Positions 12,121 through 20,014 of a stretch of DNA of 20,860 nt are shown here, one piece after another; positions within the stretch are counted from its first letter, which is position 1, and every line of letters begins with the position of its first letter. The notes under the pieces were generated by a model. That model was not told the DNA's origin. It saw only the letters and a program-made list of their open reading frames with translations, and ran no database searches. Made by a program: the position numbers and the translations under genes. Source of the DNA: a virus. The DNA is taken from positions 1 through 20,860 of IMG/VR virus record IMGVR_UViG_3300044838_000009. The stretch is one strand, 5' to 3'.

Positions 12121-12266
12121 TGGCCGAAGAGACGAAGCCAACTCTAGCCGATGAACTCCGCAAGGAGCAGCAGGCATTAACGCGCCGCTTCTTATATCAC
12201 ATAAGGAATCGGCCTTTAAGCCTTGAAGAGGCAATAGAACTCTCCAAGAGAATTGCGGATGCCTGA
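12120..12266 (+). CDS. 48-aa helical microprotein
   Basis: It is bounded by one-base overlaps on both sides (TAATG at the start, TGATG at the end), which is good evidence for translation. The product is charged and helical (DELRKEQQALTRRFLYHIRN, then PLSLEEAIELSKRIADA), with two predicted amphipathic helices and no membrane span. No family is recognised. It is co-translated with the adaptor gene downstream. Confidence 0.6.
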   Translation: MAEETKPTLADELRKEQQALTRRFLYHIRNRPLSLEEAIELSKRIADA

Positions 12267-13015
12267 TGGCCGCGCCTGAGAATGGCCTGAGCGTTGTAAC
12301 TGATGCCTACCTGATGGCAGGCGTTATCGGTCAAGGTCAAAATCTCAATGCATTCGATATCAATCTTGGCTTGCGCCGTCTCAACGGTATGTTGGGGCTG
12401 TGGAATACCCGACGATGGATGGTTTGGCATCTTGTAGAGCTCGGCAAGACATCGGATGGACGGACCACTCCCTACACCGTAGGCCCTGCCAGCGACTATC
12501 CCGTAGCGCGCCGTCCGGATCGCGTTGAATTTGCCTTCGTCCGGCAGTTGAGCCAAAATCAAGGGCTTCCAGTCGATACGCCGCTGAGGGTTTGGCAGGC
12601 GCGCGAGCAATACGACCTTGCGACGTTGAAGTTGAATTTCGTTTCCTATCCATCAGGCGTGTTTCTCGATACATCATGGCCACAGGGCAAGTTATTCATC
12701 TATCCGTGGCCAACTGCATCGCTGTATCAAATCTTCATCGCCATGAAGGACGTTTTCCCGGTCTTTGCGGCGAATACACTGATGGATCAAATCCCGGATC
12801 AATACCTGGAATGCATGAAAACCAACCTAGCGCGGGTGATCCGTCAGAATTACGGAAAGGGTGTGCGGCCTGATCCAGAGCTGAATGAGCAGGCCAAGAG
12901 CGCGCTCAACACCGTGAAGAACTCGAATCTGCAGGTGCCAGAATTGAACATGCCGATCGGGTTGCCGGGCGCAGGAAACAAAATCTACAATATCTATAGC
13001 GATAATAATTCCTAG
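12266..13015 (+). CDS. Head-tail adaptor, P22 gp4-like
   Basis: The product is 249 aa and starts in a TGATG overlap. P22 gp4 binds the portal after packaging and starts tail assembly. The N-terminal helix-rich part (VVTDAYLMAGVIGQGQNLNA, then LGLRRLNGMLGLW) has the usual two-helix beginning in which a counted DA..LAG helix is followed by LxxLNxMLxxW. The middle is strand-rich with LFIYPWP. The C-terminal helices (QYLECMKTNLARVIRQNYGK) include the conserved pattern of a YxxxLxxNLAxxLA helix. It is longer than P22 gp4 (166 aa). Gene order (coat, adaptor, then gp10-like hub) supports the call. Confidence 0.7.
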   Translation: MAAPENGLSVVTDAYLMAGVIGQGQNLNAFDINLGLRRLNGMLGLWNTRRWMVWHLVELGKTSDGRTTPYTVGPASDYPVARRPDRVEFAFVRQLSQNQGLPVDTPLRVWQAREQYDLATLKLNFVSYPSGVFLDTSWPQGKLFIYPWPTASLYQIFIAMKDVFPVFAANTLMDQIPDQYLECMKTNLARVIRQNYGKGVRPDPELNEQAKSALNTVKNSNLQVPELNMPIGLPGAGNKIYNIYSDNNS

Positions 13016-13075
13016 CGCATAGAGTGTGAACTCACCTGAAACCAGCCCGATGCTGGCTAACGAGGAGAGATTGAG

Positions 13076-13489
13076 ATGGTTGGAATTATTTTAGACGATG
13101 GCTTGAGCCTACAGGACAGCGATTATGTCAACGGCATAGCCCAAGGGCGCAATGGTCCTTCCGCGACGGTCAAAGCGTTCGCTGGTGGTTTACAGCCTGG
13201 CGCGACGCTTATTCCTGTGGCGGCGATGCTCATTAACATCGGCACGGTTGTGACCGCTGGCGATTCTGTCAAGCTGCCCTTCGCTCTCAAGGGCCATTTC
13301 AAATTCCTGTTCAATAGCACCGCCAACTCAGTCAACATCTTCGGTGCGATCGGCAATAACCGGAAAACTGGCGCGGTGGATACGATCAATGGCGTAGCCA
13401 GCACGACGGCCTATGCATTGGCGGGTGGAAAGTCGGCCATCATTTTCTGTCCGGTGGATGGGGCTTGGGCTGCACTGGTTTCGGCCTGA
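13076..13489 (+). CDS. Small virion protein, beta-rich, unknown function
   Basis: The product is 137 aa with a GAGGAGAG ribosome-binding site just upstream. The chain is Gly/Ala/Val-rich with likely beta strands. It contains FKFLFNSTANSVNIFGAIGN and VDTINGVASTTAY, a pattern I associate with small phage virion proteins where a coating value is placed over a repeated surface. It has a single Cys. A decoration, fibre or tail role is possible. A small hairpin (CCAGC/GCTGG) lies in the 60-base gap before it. The assignment is by position and composition. Confidence 0.65.
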   Translation: MVGIILDDGLSLQDSDYVNGIAQGRNGPSATVKAFAGGLQPGATLIPVAAMLINIGTVVTAGDSVKLPFALKGHFKFLFNSTANSVNIFGAIGNNRKTGAVDTINGVASTTAYALAGGKSAIIFCPVDGAWAALVSA

Positions 13490-13580
13490 TTTGGAAGATT
13501 TATAATTTTAGCGTATTGGATGGGAAATGTTTCACATTCACATCCATCACCATCACGACCCATCCCTCAAGGAGGACATA

Positions 13581-13916
13581 ATGGCCGTCTCGCAACAGGT
13601 TTCTGATCTCATAGCTCAAGCGAAAATCAATACGTCGATTGAGCAATCCGCCGATCTGGCGCTGAAGGCACTCGTTTTGCAGATTGCCGATCTCGGCACC
13701 AAGATTGCCGCGCTGCAGGCGCAGATCGCAGCGGGCGGCACATTGGGTGCCGATGACATCGCAGCGCTGGCAGCCGAGCAAGCCGAACTGGCTGCATCCG
13801 CCCAAACGCTGCAAACCGATGTGCCGGCGAACGTGACACCGCCGCCCGCGCCGACCACGACAAGCGCGCCAGGTGTTGGCAATCTCAACGTCAACCCGTT
13901 GACCGGCCAGCCCTGA
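13581..13916 (+). CDS. Small coiled-coil protein with Pro-rich tail
   Basis: The ATG at 13581 has AAGGAGG with 6 bases of spacing and gives 111 aa. The same frame is open from the ATG at 13527, which would add an 18-residue leader beginning MFHIHIHHHHDP. Residues 1-80 are Ala/Leu/Gln-rich with heptad character (LVLQIADLGTKIAALQAQIA, LAAEQAELAASAQTL). The last 30 residues are Pro/Thr-rich. An oligomeric structural protein is likely. TATAAT at 13501-13506 precedes the longer form, but no -35 is evident. A strong terminator follows the gene. Confidence 0.7.
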   Translation: MAVSQQVSDLIAQAKINTSIEQSADLALKALVLQIADLGTKIAALQAQIAAGGTLGADDIAALAAEQAELAASAQTLQTDVPANVTPPPAPTTTSAPGVGNLNVNPLTGQP

Positions 13917-13944
13917 GAGAAACCAGCCATACCTCCGAGACTTG

Positions 13945-13972
13945 GCCCCGCGTAACAATGCGGGGCTTTTTT
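13945..13972 (+). terminator. Strong rho-independent terminator
   Basis: GCCCCGC (13945-13951) and GCGGGGC (13960-13966) form a perfect 7-bp GC stem with an 8-base loop, followed by six T (13967-13972). It closes the transcription unit holding the coat and adaptor genes. The gp10-like gene begins 34 bases later, so read-through or a new promoter is needed. Confidence 0.92.
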
Positions 13973-14006
13973 GTGCTAAGGTCGGAATAAATCGGGGATA
14001 AACTTC

Positions 14007-15470
14007 ATGGCTGATGGCATTCCGCTCTTGCTCAACTCGGGAAGTTACATCGCAAAGAGCGTGAATTTCTCATATCAAGTATGTGAAAATTTATATCCTG
14101 AGACCATCCCGGAGGATACGAAACCTCCCGTTCCGATCGCGCACTTCCAACGGCCGGGGAAAACCCTTGTAGGCTCACCGCCTGCGGCTGGGGCTGCGCG
14201 AGGTCTGTTCACAGCCTCCAGCGGCCAATTGTTCGCCGTCGTCAATGATACTCTGTACTTCGTAGACCAAACTTGGAAATTTTTCTTGCTCGGCAATATC
14301 ATCGCTGGCTCGAATCCCGTTTCCTTGGCGGACAATGGCAAGTCTGCCGGCAATAGCATCGTTTTGGTTGATGGTACGACCACGGGTTACCAGATCAACA
14401 TGACGACGTTTGCATTTTCTGCGATCGTTGATCCGACAGGATTATTCACAGGAGCGGATTCTGCGGCTTATTTGCAGACGTTTTTCATATTCAACACCAT
14501 TCCGAACACGCAAAGCTTTATTATTTCGCAGCCGGATTCGGTGACGTTCGATCCGCTTGATATCGCGGCTAAATCGTCTTACCCGGACAACATTGAATTT
14601 ATCGGAATAAGACAACGTGAGGTTTGGCTAATGGGCGCGGTGGCCGCGACCGAGCCGTGGTACCTCTCCGGCGCGGTGGATTTCCCGTTTGAGGCGATTC
14701 CTTCGGTCTATGTCAATTACGGCGTGGCGGGGAAATACTGCACGATCTTTGCCGATGATTCTCTGTTTTGGGTTTCACGTAATACCCAAGGTAAGGGAAT
14801 CATTGTTAAATCGGAAGGCTATGCGGCCAAACGCATTTCAACCCATGCGATAGAGAACGAAATTCAGGGCTACCCGACGATAGCGGACGCGGTGGCGTCG
14901 GTCTATCAGGTGGAGGGCCATACGTTCGTGGTTTTCACATTCCCATCAGGAGATGCGACGTGGGTTTATGATCTTGCGACGAAGCAATGGCACAAATCGA
15001 CGTGGACCGATGGGAATGGCGTAGCGCATCGGGACCGGGCGCTGTTTTTCCAGCAAGCTTACGGAACGACCGTGGCGATGGATTGGGAAAATGGCAATCT
15101 CTATGAGATCGATCCAACGGTTTACACAGATAATGGCATTCAAATTGTATTTCGGCGGGGATTTCCTCATGTTCTGAAGAGCCTGGACCGAATCACCCAT
15201 TGGTGTTTGACGGTGAATATCGAATGCGGGACGATTTTGGACCCGAATGCCGAAGAACCAATGCTCAATTTGCGCTATAGTGACGACGCTGGGCATACTT
15301 GGAGTGATCCGCGTCAGACTTCGCTCGGGAATGTTGGCGAGTACCTGACGACGCCGCAGTTTCAACAGCTCGGAATGACGCGCGATCGGGTCTATGAATT
15401 ATTCTGGTCTGCGAACATGAAAACGGCATTGCTGGCGGCTTATCTGGATGCGGAGGAAGCGGAATCATGA
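14007..15470 (+). CDS. Tail hub / packaged DNA stabilisation protein, P22 gp10-like
   Basis: The product is 487 aa, against 472 aa for P22 gp10, and follows the gp4-like gene. Gp10 forms the hexameric tail hub that plugs the portal-gp4 complex. The N-terminus (SYIAKSVNFSYQVCENLYPE) is the family-typical start. Strand-rich propeller-like sequence follows, with repeated short blades (GLFTASSGQLFAVVNDTLYF; SLFWVSRNTQGKGIIVKSEG; HTFVVFTFPSGDATWVYDLA). A cluster with YDLATKQWHKSTW is typical of this family. GGGGA precedes the ATG by 9 bases. It ends in an ATGA overlap with a small gene. Confidence 0.82.
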   Translation: MADGIPLLLNSGSYIAKSVNFSYQVCENLYPETIPEDTKPPVPIAHFQRPGKTLVGSPPAAGAARGLFTASSGQLFAVVNDTLYFVDQTWKFFLLGNIIAGSNPVSLADNGKSAGNSIVLVDGTTTGYQINMTTFAFSAIVDPTGLFTGADSAAYLQTFFIFNTIPNTQSFIISQPDSVTFDPLDIAAKSSYPDNIEFIGIRQREVWLMGAVAATEPWYLSGAVDFPFEAIPSVYVNYGVAGKYCTIFADDSLFWVSRNTQGKGIIVKSEGYAAKRISTHAIENEIQGYPTIADAVASVYQVEGHTFVVFTFPSGDATWVYDLATKQWHKSTWTDGNGVAHRDRALFFQQAYGTTVAMDWENGNLYEIDPTVYTDNGIQIVFRRGFPHVLKSLDRITHWCLTVNIECGTILDPNAEEPMLNLRYSDDAGHTWSDPRQTSLGNVGEYLTTPQFQQLGMTRDRVYELFWSANMKTALLAAYLDAEEAES

Positions 15471-15646
15471 GTTCATCGGAGACCATGTTAACTCTAGACG
15501 ACTTCTATGAGCGAATTATAAAGCCGCTCGCAGATAAAGGGAGTTTTCCCCATCAAGTAATGATAGAGGTTTTCGAAAAAACTAAAAATGGGGAAATGAC
15601 ACCTAGTCTAGCGCGTAGCTACGCAGAATTAATTATTCCAAAATGA
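15467..15646 (+). CDS. 59-aa hypothetical protein
   Basis: It starts in an ATGA overlap with the tail hub gene and ends in an ATGA overlap with the next gene. The product is helical and acidic (TLDDFYERIIKPLADKGS; HQVMIEVFEKTKNGEMTPSL) and ends ELIIPK. It has no membrane span and no known motif. Overlaps at both ends support expression. Function is unknown. Confidence 0.6.
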   Translation: MSSSETMLTLDDFYERIIKPLADKGSFPHQVMIEVFEKTKNGEMTPSLARSYAELIIPK

Positions 15647-15813
15647 CCCGCACACTCTACGCATGGAAGGCCAGCGGCAAGTTCTATCTCTCGGCATTTC
15701 GAGAGGCGCGGCCTGATAAGAAACGTCCTGCGAAGGAATACGGGACGGAAACTGAATTGCTCGAGGAAGTGCGGGAGCGCGGTGCAGAGGTGATTTGGGA
15801 AGATGGTAACTAG
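15643..15813 (+). CDS. 56-aa basic hypothetical protein
   Basis: It has an ATGA overlap upstream and overlaps the next gene by 11 bases. The start reads MTRTLYAWKASGKFYLSAF, an N-terminal beta hairpin, followed by a charged helix (TELLEEVRERGAEVIWEDGN). It resembles small phage proteins of about 55 residues found near tail genes, but no name is secure. It has no membrane segment. Confidence 0.6.
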   Translation: MTRTLYAWKASGKFYLSAFREARPDKKRPAKEYGTETELLEEVRERGAEVIWEDGN

Positions 15814-16114
15814 CCGCGCGAGCATCCCTGCCGGGAACGTCGTCTTTGTCGATGCAAACGGCGTTCTGACCGCTTATGGTCGCAATCTGCTTGTGCAGTT
15901 GCTCAGAAGTACGTTCATCGCGCCAGCGGCGACAGGATGGGTTGCGCCTACTGGAACGGGTTCACGGGCTTCAATTAATGAGAATTTCACCACGACGGTT
16001 TCAAATCCGCCAACACAGGCTGAAATGACGGCATTACGGGATCAAGTGATAGCCTTGCAGAAGGCATTGGGGCAGTTGATAATTGATCTGAGCACGATAG
16101 GGGCGATTTTGTGA
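15803..16114 (+). CDS. Small virion protein, 103 aa
   Basis: The start at 15803 overlaps the previous gene by 11 bases. The N-terminus (SRASIPAGNVVFVDANGVLT) is strand-rich. The C-terminal third (AEMTALRDQVIALQKALGQL) is a heptad-like helix suited to a trimeric coiled coil. Such short head-plus-coil proteins often belong to tail needles or fibres, and P22 places its needle gene after gp10. At 103 aa it is much shorter than P22 gp26 (233 aa). The needle role is therefore only suggested by position. It ends in a GTGA overlap with the next gene. Confidence 0.65.
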   Translation: MVTSRASIPAGNVVFVDANGVLTAYGRNLLVQLLRSTFIAPAATGWVAPTGTGSRASINENFTTTVSNPPTQAEMTALRDQVIALQKALGQLIIDLSTIGAIL

Positions 16115-16425
16115 TCGAACGACGCCAATTCCTGACTGGATTGATCGCGCTTGTCGCCGCTCCTGCGATTGTGCGGGCTCACAACCTCATGCCCGTGAGG
16201 CAAATTCTCATTGAACCATCCCCGTATCAGATTTCAGTTTTTAGTGGAGCAAATTTTTCCTTGAATGTAGGGGACATAATTTCGTTCACTGGACATGATC
16301 GCCTTTTTGTCGTGACAGCAGGAGTTGCAAAGGGGGATAAAGTCATCAATCTTTATCCTCCGATTATGGAAGTTCCTTCCGATCATGCTGAGTTGAAATT
16401 AATGGAATGGCCTTCAAGTGCATAA
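16111..16425 (+). CDS. Small protein with twin-arginine-like N-terminus
   Basis: The product is 104 aa from the GTG at 16111 (GTGA overlap). The N-terminus MIERRQFLTGLIALVAAPAI followed by VRA has the twin-arginine, hydrophobic core and AxA-like end of a Tat signal peptide. The next residues, HNLMPV, match an ending often seen in phage proteins with this leader (APAIVRA..LMPV). The mature part is strand-rich (NFSLNVGDIISFTGHDRLFV). Why a virion-cluster protein would carry a Tat-like leader is unclear. The segment may instead be a membrane or virion-targeting sequence. Function is unknown. Confidence 0.7.
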   Translation: MIERRQFLTGLIALVAAPAIVRAHNLMPVRQILIEPSPYQISVFSGANFSLNVGDIISFTGHDRLFVVTAGVAKGDKVINLYPPIMEVPSDHAELKLMEWPSSA

Positions 16426-16942
16426 TTTCCATCGCCTCGCACAAGGAATCACTGTCGGCCCATTGCTGGCAACTCTCATGCGCCATCCCGAGCTATGGGA
16501 TCAAGACAAGCTCCGAACCACTATTCCGGGAAGCCCGCACGGTCAGGCACGGGACATCCTCATGCGCTTTGGCAAGCCGGACGTAGACGATACAGGCCCA
16601 TTCGAGAATAGGCCCTCCATGGCCATCCTAGGCGCAATGGCGACCGTTCTAAGCGTGATGCAGTTGGTGGGAGGATCGGAACTTGGGCGCGTGATGATAA
16701 CGAGCTTGCCTTCGGGGGCTCGCATCTTGCCTCATGCGGATGAGGGGCTATACGCGCGCCGAATGACTCGGCATCAACTCATGTTGCAATGCATGCCGGG
16801 AGTGCAGTTCATCTGCGGAGGCGAAACATTCTGCGCTCAGACTGGCGATCTTTTTTGGTTTAATTCGATTTTGGAGCATGAAGTCATCAATAATTCAGCC
16901 GATGACAGGTTTGCGATGATTATTGACGTGAGAATCGACTGA
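16418..16942 (+). CDS. 2-oxoglutarate/Fe(II) oxygenase, aspartyl/asparaginyl beta-hydroxylase type
   Basis: The product is 174 aa from the GTG at 16418, overlapping the previous stop. The iron-binding facial triad is visible: H106 and D108 in ILPHADEG and H154 in ILEHEVIN. R164 (ADDRFAMIIDVR) is suited to bind 2-oxoglutarate. MITSLPSGARILPH is the usual strand before the first His. Enzymes of this fold hydroxylate Asp/Asn residues of proteins. Phage versions exist, but their targets are generally unknown. Here it could modify a virion protein or a host protein. No clear ribosome-binding site is seen, so translation is probably coupled. Confidence 0.8.
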   Translation: MHNFHRLAQGITVGPLLATLMRHPELWDQDKLRTTIPGSPHGQARDILMRFGKPDVDDTGPFENRPSMAILGAMATVLSVMQLVGGSELGRVMITSLPSGARILPHADEGLYARRMTRHQLMLQCMPGVQFICGGETFCAQTGDLFWFNSILEHEVINNSADDRFAMIIDVRID

Positions 16943-17169
16943 TGCCAGATGATACGCATATTCGCGTGGCCTATTTGCTTTTAGTGGATGGTTACGTGAA
17001 ACATCCCGAAGGCGAATTATTGATCGCAATCGCCGATTGGGAAATGCATCGCACGTTTCACGCTGCTATTGACGGATTTTTTATCGATTGCAACGCGACT
17101 GGCGGTGAGCCTGAGATTGCCAAACAAATGCTTTCGTCCAAGGGGATTCAATTTACGGAAGCAAAATGA
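16942..17169 (+). CDS. 75-aa hypothetical protein
   Basis: It is joined by a TGATG overlap upstream and an ATGA overlap downstream. The product is mostly soluble (LLLVDGYVKHPEGELLIAIA; HRTFHAAIDGFFIDCNATGG) and ends SKGIQFTEAK. It has no motif I can name. Its tight fit between the oxygenase and acetyltransferase genes makes a shared function possible but unproven. Confidence 0.65.
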   Translation: MPDDTHIRVAYLLLVDGYVKHPEGELLIAIADWEMHRTFHAAIDGFFIDCNATGGEPEIAKQMLSSKGIQFTEAK

Positions 17170-17657
17170 TTACCGCACAGATCGAATCCATCAGGGCGTG
17201 CTGGCCTGAATTGGTCACGATTTTTCCAATTCATCATGCCGAGCTGGCGCTTTTCCAAGATCGGATGCCCCTTGCTCCGCAACATGACGAATATTTCCGT
17301 AGAGAACAAAACGGTCAGCTTTTCCTAGCCACTATGCGTTGGGACGGAAGGATTGCTGCTTATCAAATTACAAACGTCGCTCCGGGGTTTCATTATGGGA
17401 GCACTCTTACCGCTACACAAGATTTGGTGTATGTTCACCCCGAAATGCGCCATAAGGGGTTGGCATTCCCGCTTTTTAGGCTTGTGAGACGGGAATTAGA
17501 ACGCCGGGGAGTGAAGATTTGGCACGTCGGCTACAAGTCAGCCAAGCCTTTGGGGCTCGACAGGCTTTTGCCAATACTGGGGTTTACGCCGGGCGATACA
17601 TATTTGAGCAGGTGGATCGACAATGATAACGAGCCAGCGAGCATTCCGCGAATTTGA
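17166..17657 (+). CDS. GNAT-family N-acetyltransferase
   Basis: The product is 163 aa, starting in an ATGA overlap. DLVYVHPEMRHKGLAFPLFR contains strand beta4 and the acetyl-CoA motif R95-x-x-G-x-A100 with its following helix. IWHVGYKSAKPLG is the beta5 region, and GFTPGDTYLSRWI ends the domain. The family transfers an acetyl group from acetyl-CoA to an amine. GNAT genes next to ejection-protein genes occur in several podoviruses, but their substrate is unknown. The 3' end overlaps the next gene by 35 bases, where AGGTGG of that gene's ribosome-binding site is embedded. Confidence 0.75.
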   Translation: MITAQIESIRACWPELVTIFPIHHAELALFQDRMPLAPQHDEYFRREQNGQLFLATMRWDGRIAAYQITNVAPGFHYGSTLTATQDLVYVHPEMRHKGLAFPLFRLVRRELERRGVKIWHVGYKSAKPLGLDRLLPILGFTPGDTYLSRWIDNDNEPASIPRI

Positions 17658-18459
17658 TCCATCCGAGCGGCTTTATTGCAATATTGCAGTGGGAATTTTG
17701 GGCGCTGGCGTGCTCGGGGCTGGGGCTACCATTTTCGGCGCATCCAAGGCGGCCGATGCCCAGACACAAGCCGCGAATGCTTCCATCGCAAATCAGCAAC
17801 AGATGTATGCCCAGAACAAGGGCGAGTTACAGCCGTTCATTAATGCGGGCACGGGGCAAATCGGCAATCAGCAAGCATTGCTTGATCCAAATAACGCTTC
17901 AGGCCCGTTGGCTGCGCTCATGAGACTAACGACGCCGGGCGCGGATCAGTCGGCAGCATTGGCACAAACGCCGGGATATCAGTTCGCGCTAGGTCAGGGT
18001 CTCCGGGCGAGTAATAACCAATTGGCTGCCCGTGGGCTTGGCGGCTCCGGTGGTGCGGTGGCCAAGGGGGCAAGTCAGTTTGCTACCGGACTGGCGGGGC
18101 AGACATGGCAGAGTGTCGTACAGGCATTGCAGAACCAGTTCCAGACACAAGCGGGGGCCGGTCAGAACCTCATCAACAGCGGCATGCAGGCGGGTAGCTC
18201 GCTTGCTGGTGTAGGCACACAAGCCGCGAACGCTATTTCAGGATCGCAAATCGGGGCAGGAAGCGCTCAGGCAGCGGGTTATAACGCGATTGGCACAGGC
18301 ATCAGCAACAATGCCTATCCGAGCGGTGTAGCCTTGGCTCAGTTGCTCGGGGGACAAGGAGGCGGTGGTGCGGCTTATGGCGGCAATGGGGTTTATGGCG
18401 GAAGTTCCGTCAATCCATTGCAAGGCTTGAATGCTTCCGATTACGGAATTGGGTACTGA
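17623..18459 (+). CDS. DNA ejection / internal virion protein, gp7/gp14-like
   Basis: The product is 278 aa with AGGTGG about 7 bases before the ATG. Residues 1-20 look non-conserved, so a later GTG at 17689 is a possible start. A Gly-rich hydrophobic stretch (VGILGAGVLGAGATIFGASK) is followed by helical AADAQTQAANASIANQQQMY, then PGYQFALGQGLRASNNQLAA. The centre is Ala/Gln-rich and the C-terminus Gly/Tyr-rich. The FALGQG...LAARGLGGSG stretch is typical of phage DNA transfer proteins that leave the virion to form a trans-envelope channel. Neighbours downstream are of similar type. Confidence 0.75.
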   Translation: MITSQRAFREFDPSERLYCNIAVGILGAGVLGAGATIFGASKAADAQTQAANASIANQQQMYAQNKGELQPFINAGTGQIGNQQALLDPNNASGPLAALMRLTTPGADQSAALAQTPGYQFALGQGLRASNNQLAARGLGGSGGAVAKGASQFATGLAGQTWQSVVQALQNQFQTQAGAGQNLINSGMQAGSSLAGVGTQAANAISGSQIGAGSAQAAGYNAIGTGISNNAYPSGVALAQLLGGQGGGGAAYGGNGVYGGSSVNPLQGLNASDYGIGY

Positions 18460-18460
18460 A

Positions 18461-20014
18461 ATGGCGGATTTTGCCCCCGACCTGAGTTCATATCCAAAAC
18501 CGGCACAACAAAACGGATTGGATCAGGCTGGAAAAGCCACTGACCTGATGGGGCAGTTCGCGGTTGGCCAAGGCATCCAGCAAGCCATCCAACCGGACGG
18601 CACGATTGACCGCAACGTATTGGCGCAAGTGCTGAAAGGATCGATTGCGGGATCGATGCAGGCCCCACAGGCATTAACCGCGATTGAGCGGCTACGCCAA
18701 GCCGGGCATTCGGCTGATATCGAAGCTATCAGGAATCAAGTTTCGCAGATGGACTATACTGGCAAATTGCTAGGTCCACTTGCGGATAAAAAGACCGTTT
18801 CCAAAGATGAATTGATTGATGTAGCGGGGAAGGCCATCCATAACGCAACCAAGCTTGGTTTAACTGGGTACATTCCTGATGTTGCGAAGTTTCTGCAACA
18901 GACGAACGGCGATCCGAATATGACGGATCAGAAACGTGCTCAAATCGTGCGCGATCACCATTTTCAGTCGCAGAGTGTGCAGCGTCAGCTTGAGGCTGAA
19001 TTACCGCAAGTCACGCCTTACAATACTGGCGCAAGAACGGGAACTACTGTCACGGGAAGCCAGAGAAATCCGCAGGGTATTTCGATGGCTGTTGAACCGC
19101 CTCCAACTACGGCAACGGCGGATACGCGAAAGACGCTTCCAAACGGGAAACCAAATCCAAATTACGGACAGCCTCTAATTATTGGTGCAGGTTCGTCTGC
19201 GCCGCCGCCGATTACACGGACTGATGCATCGGGACGGATAATTCCGACCGTGAGGCAGGCAACAGACAGTATCACGGGATATGAGGGAATGCCGACCTCT
19301 AACGGTCAACCTGTTCGATTGGCTCAGCCAGGAGACGGTACGCAACTCGGGAAACCGGGTCCGATAGCTACAGGCTTAGTGCCCGGAGAGGCTGCACCCA
19401 TGGCAGCATCGGGCGAGGCGTATGCGAAAGACCTAGCTGATTCGCGCAACTATGCCGAGCGCATGAACCCGCTCAAACAAGCAATTCCATTGGTGGAAAA
19501 ACTCGGCAAGTCAGGAACGGGACCGGGGCAGGAAACGGTCCAGCATTTGAAGGCGTTTGCTCAGGTGTTCGGCATTCCAACAATCAATCAGAACACGGTC
19601 AAGAGCTATGCGGAATTGAAAAAATACCTTTCACAGAATGCAGCGGCGGTCGCGCCTCCCGGAACGAATATCCCGAGCGTGCTGAATGCATTCGAGGCCA
19701 ATCCCAACGTGCAACAGCCACAAGAGGCCGTGGCTGAATTATCAAAGATGCTCTATGCGCTTGGCCGCATGCGACAGGCTTCCGTTTTGGCATTTCAGAA
19801 AACAGGATTGCCAGGCGGTCAATATACCGATTGGGCTTCCAAATGGGCTCCGCAACAGGATGTCCGTGGCTACATGGCTGATCTCATGACGCCAGAACAA
19901 CGGAAAGATTTGCTCTCCAAGATCAAGAAAGGATCACCGCAAGCTGCGAAGATTTCAGGTTCATATACGACCGCGAAGGGACTGAATCTCTTGGGTGATG
20001 TGGAGCGGCCCTGA
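18461..20014 (+). CDS. Putative DNA ejection protein, 517 aa
   Basis: The start is at the ATG at 18461, two bases after the preceding stop, with GGG 7 bases upstream. An in-frame ATG at 18431 gives ten more residues. Residues 30-200 are helical with Gln/Ala-rich stretches. Residues about 200-310 are Pro/Gly/Thr-rich and likely disordered. The C-terminal domain is helical (SRNYAERMNPLKQAIPLVEK; LSKMLYALGRMRQASVLAFQ) and ends near LNLLGDVERP. Position between two ejection-type genes suggests gp20/gp16-like function. I cannot identify the family with confidence. The stop overlaps the next ATG (TGATG). Confidence 0.6.
   Translation: MADFAPDLSSYPKPAQQNGLDQAGKATDLMGQFAVGQGIQQAIQPDGTIDRNVLAQVLKGSIAGSMQAPQALTAIERLRQAGHSADIEAIRNQVSQMDYTGKLLGPLADKKTVSKDELIDVAGKAIHNATKLGLTGYIPDVAKFLQQTNGDPNMTDQKRAQIVRDHHFQSQSVQRQLEAELPQVTPYNTGARTGTTVTGSQRNPQGISMAVEPPPTTATADTRKTLPNGKPNPNYGQPLIIGAGSSAPPPITRTDASGRIIPTVRQATDSITGYEGMPTSNGQPVRLAQPGDGTQLGKPGPIATGLVPGEAAPMAASGEAYAKDLADSRNYAERMNPLKQAIPLVEKLGKSGTGPGQETVQHLKAFAQVFGIPTINQNTVKSYAELKKYLSQNAAAVAPPGTNIPSVLNAFEANPNVQQPQEAVAELSKMLYALGRMRQASVLAFQKTGLPGGQYTDWASKWAPQQDVRGYMADLMTPEQRKDLLSKIKKGSPQAAKISGSYTTAKGLNLLGDVERP

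Noticed and set aside
13501-13506. Perfect TATAAT box
   Set aside because: No -35 hexamer at 15-19 bases and no extended -10. It is kept only as a note to the 13527 start.
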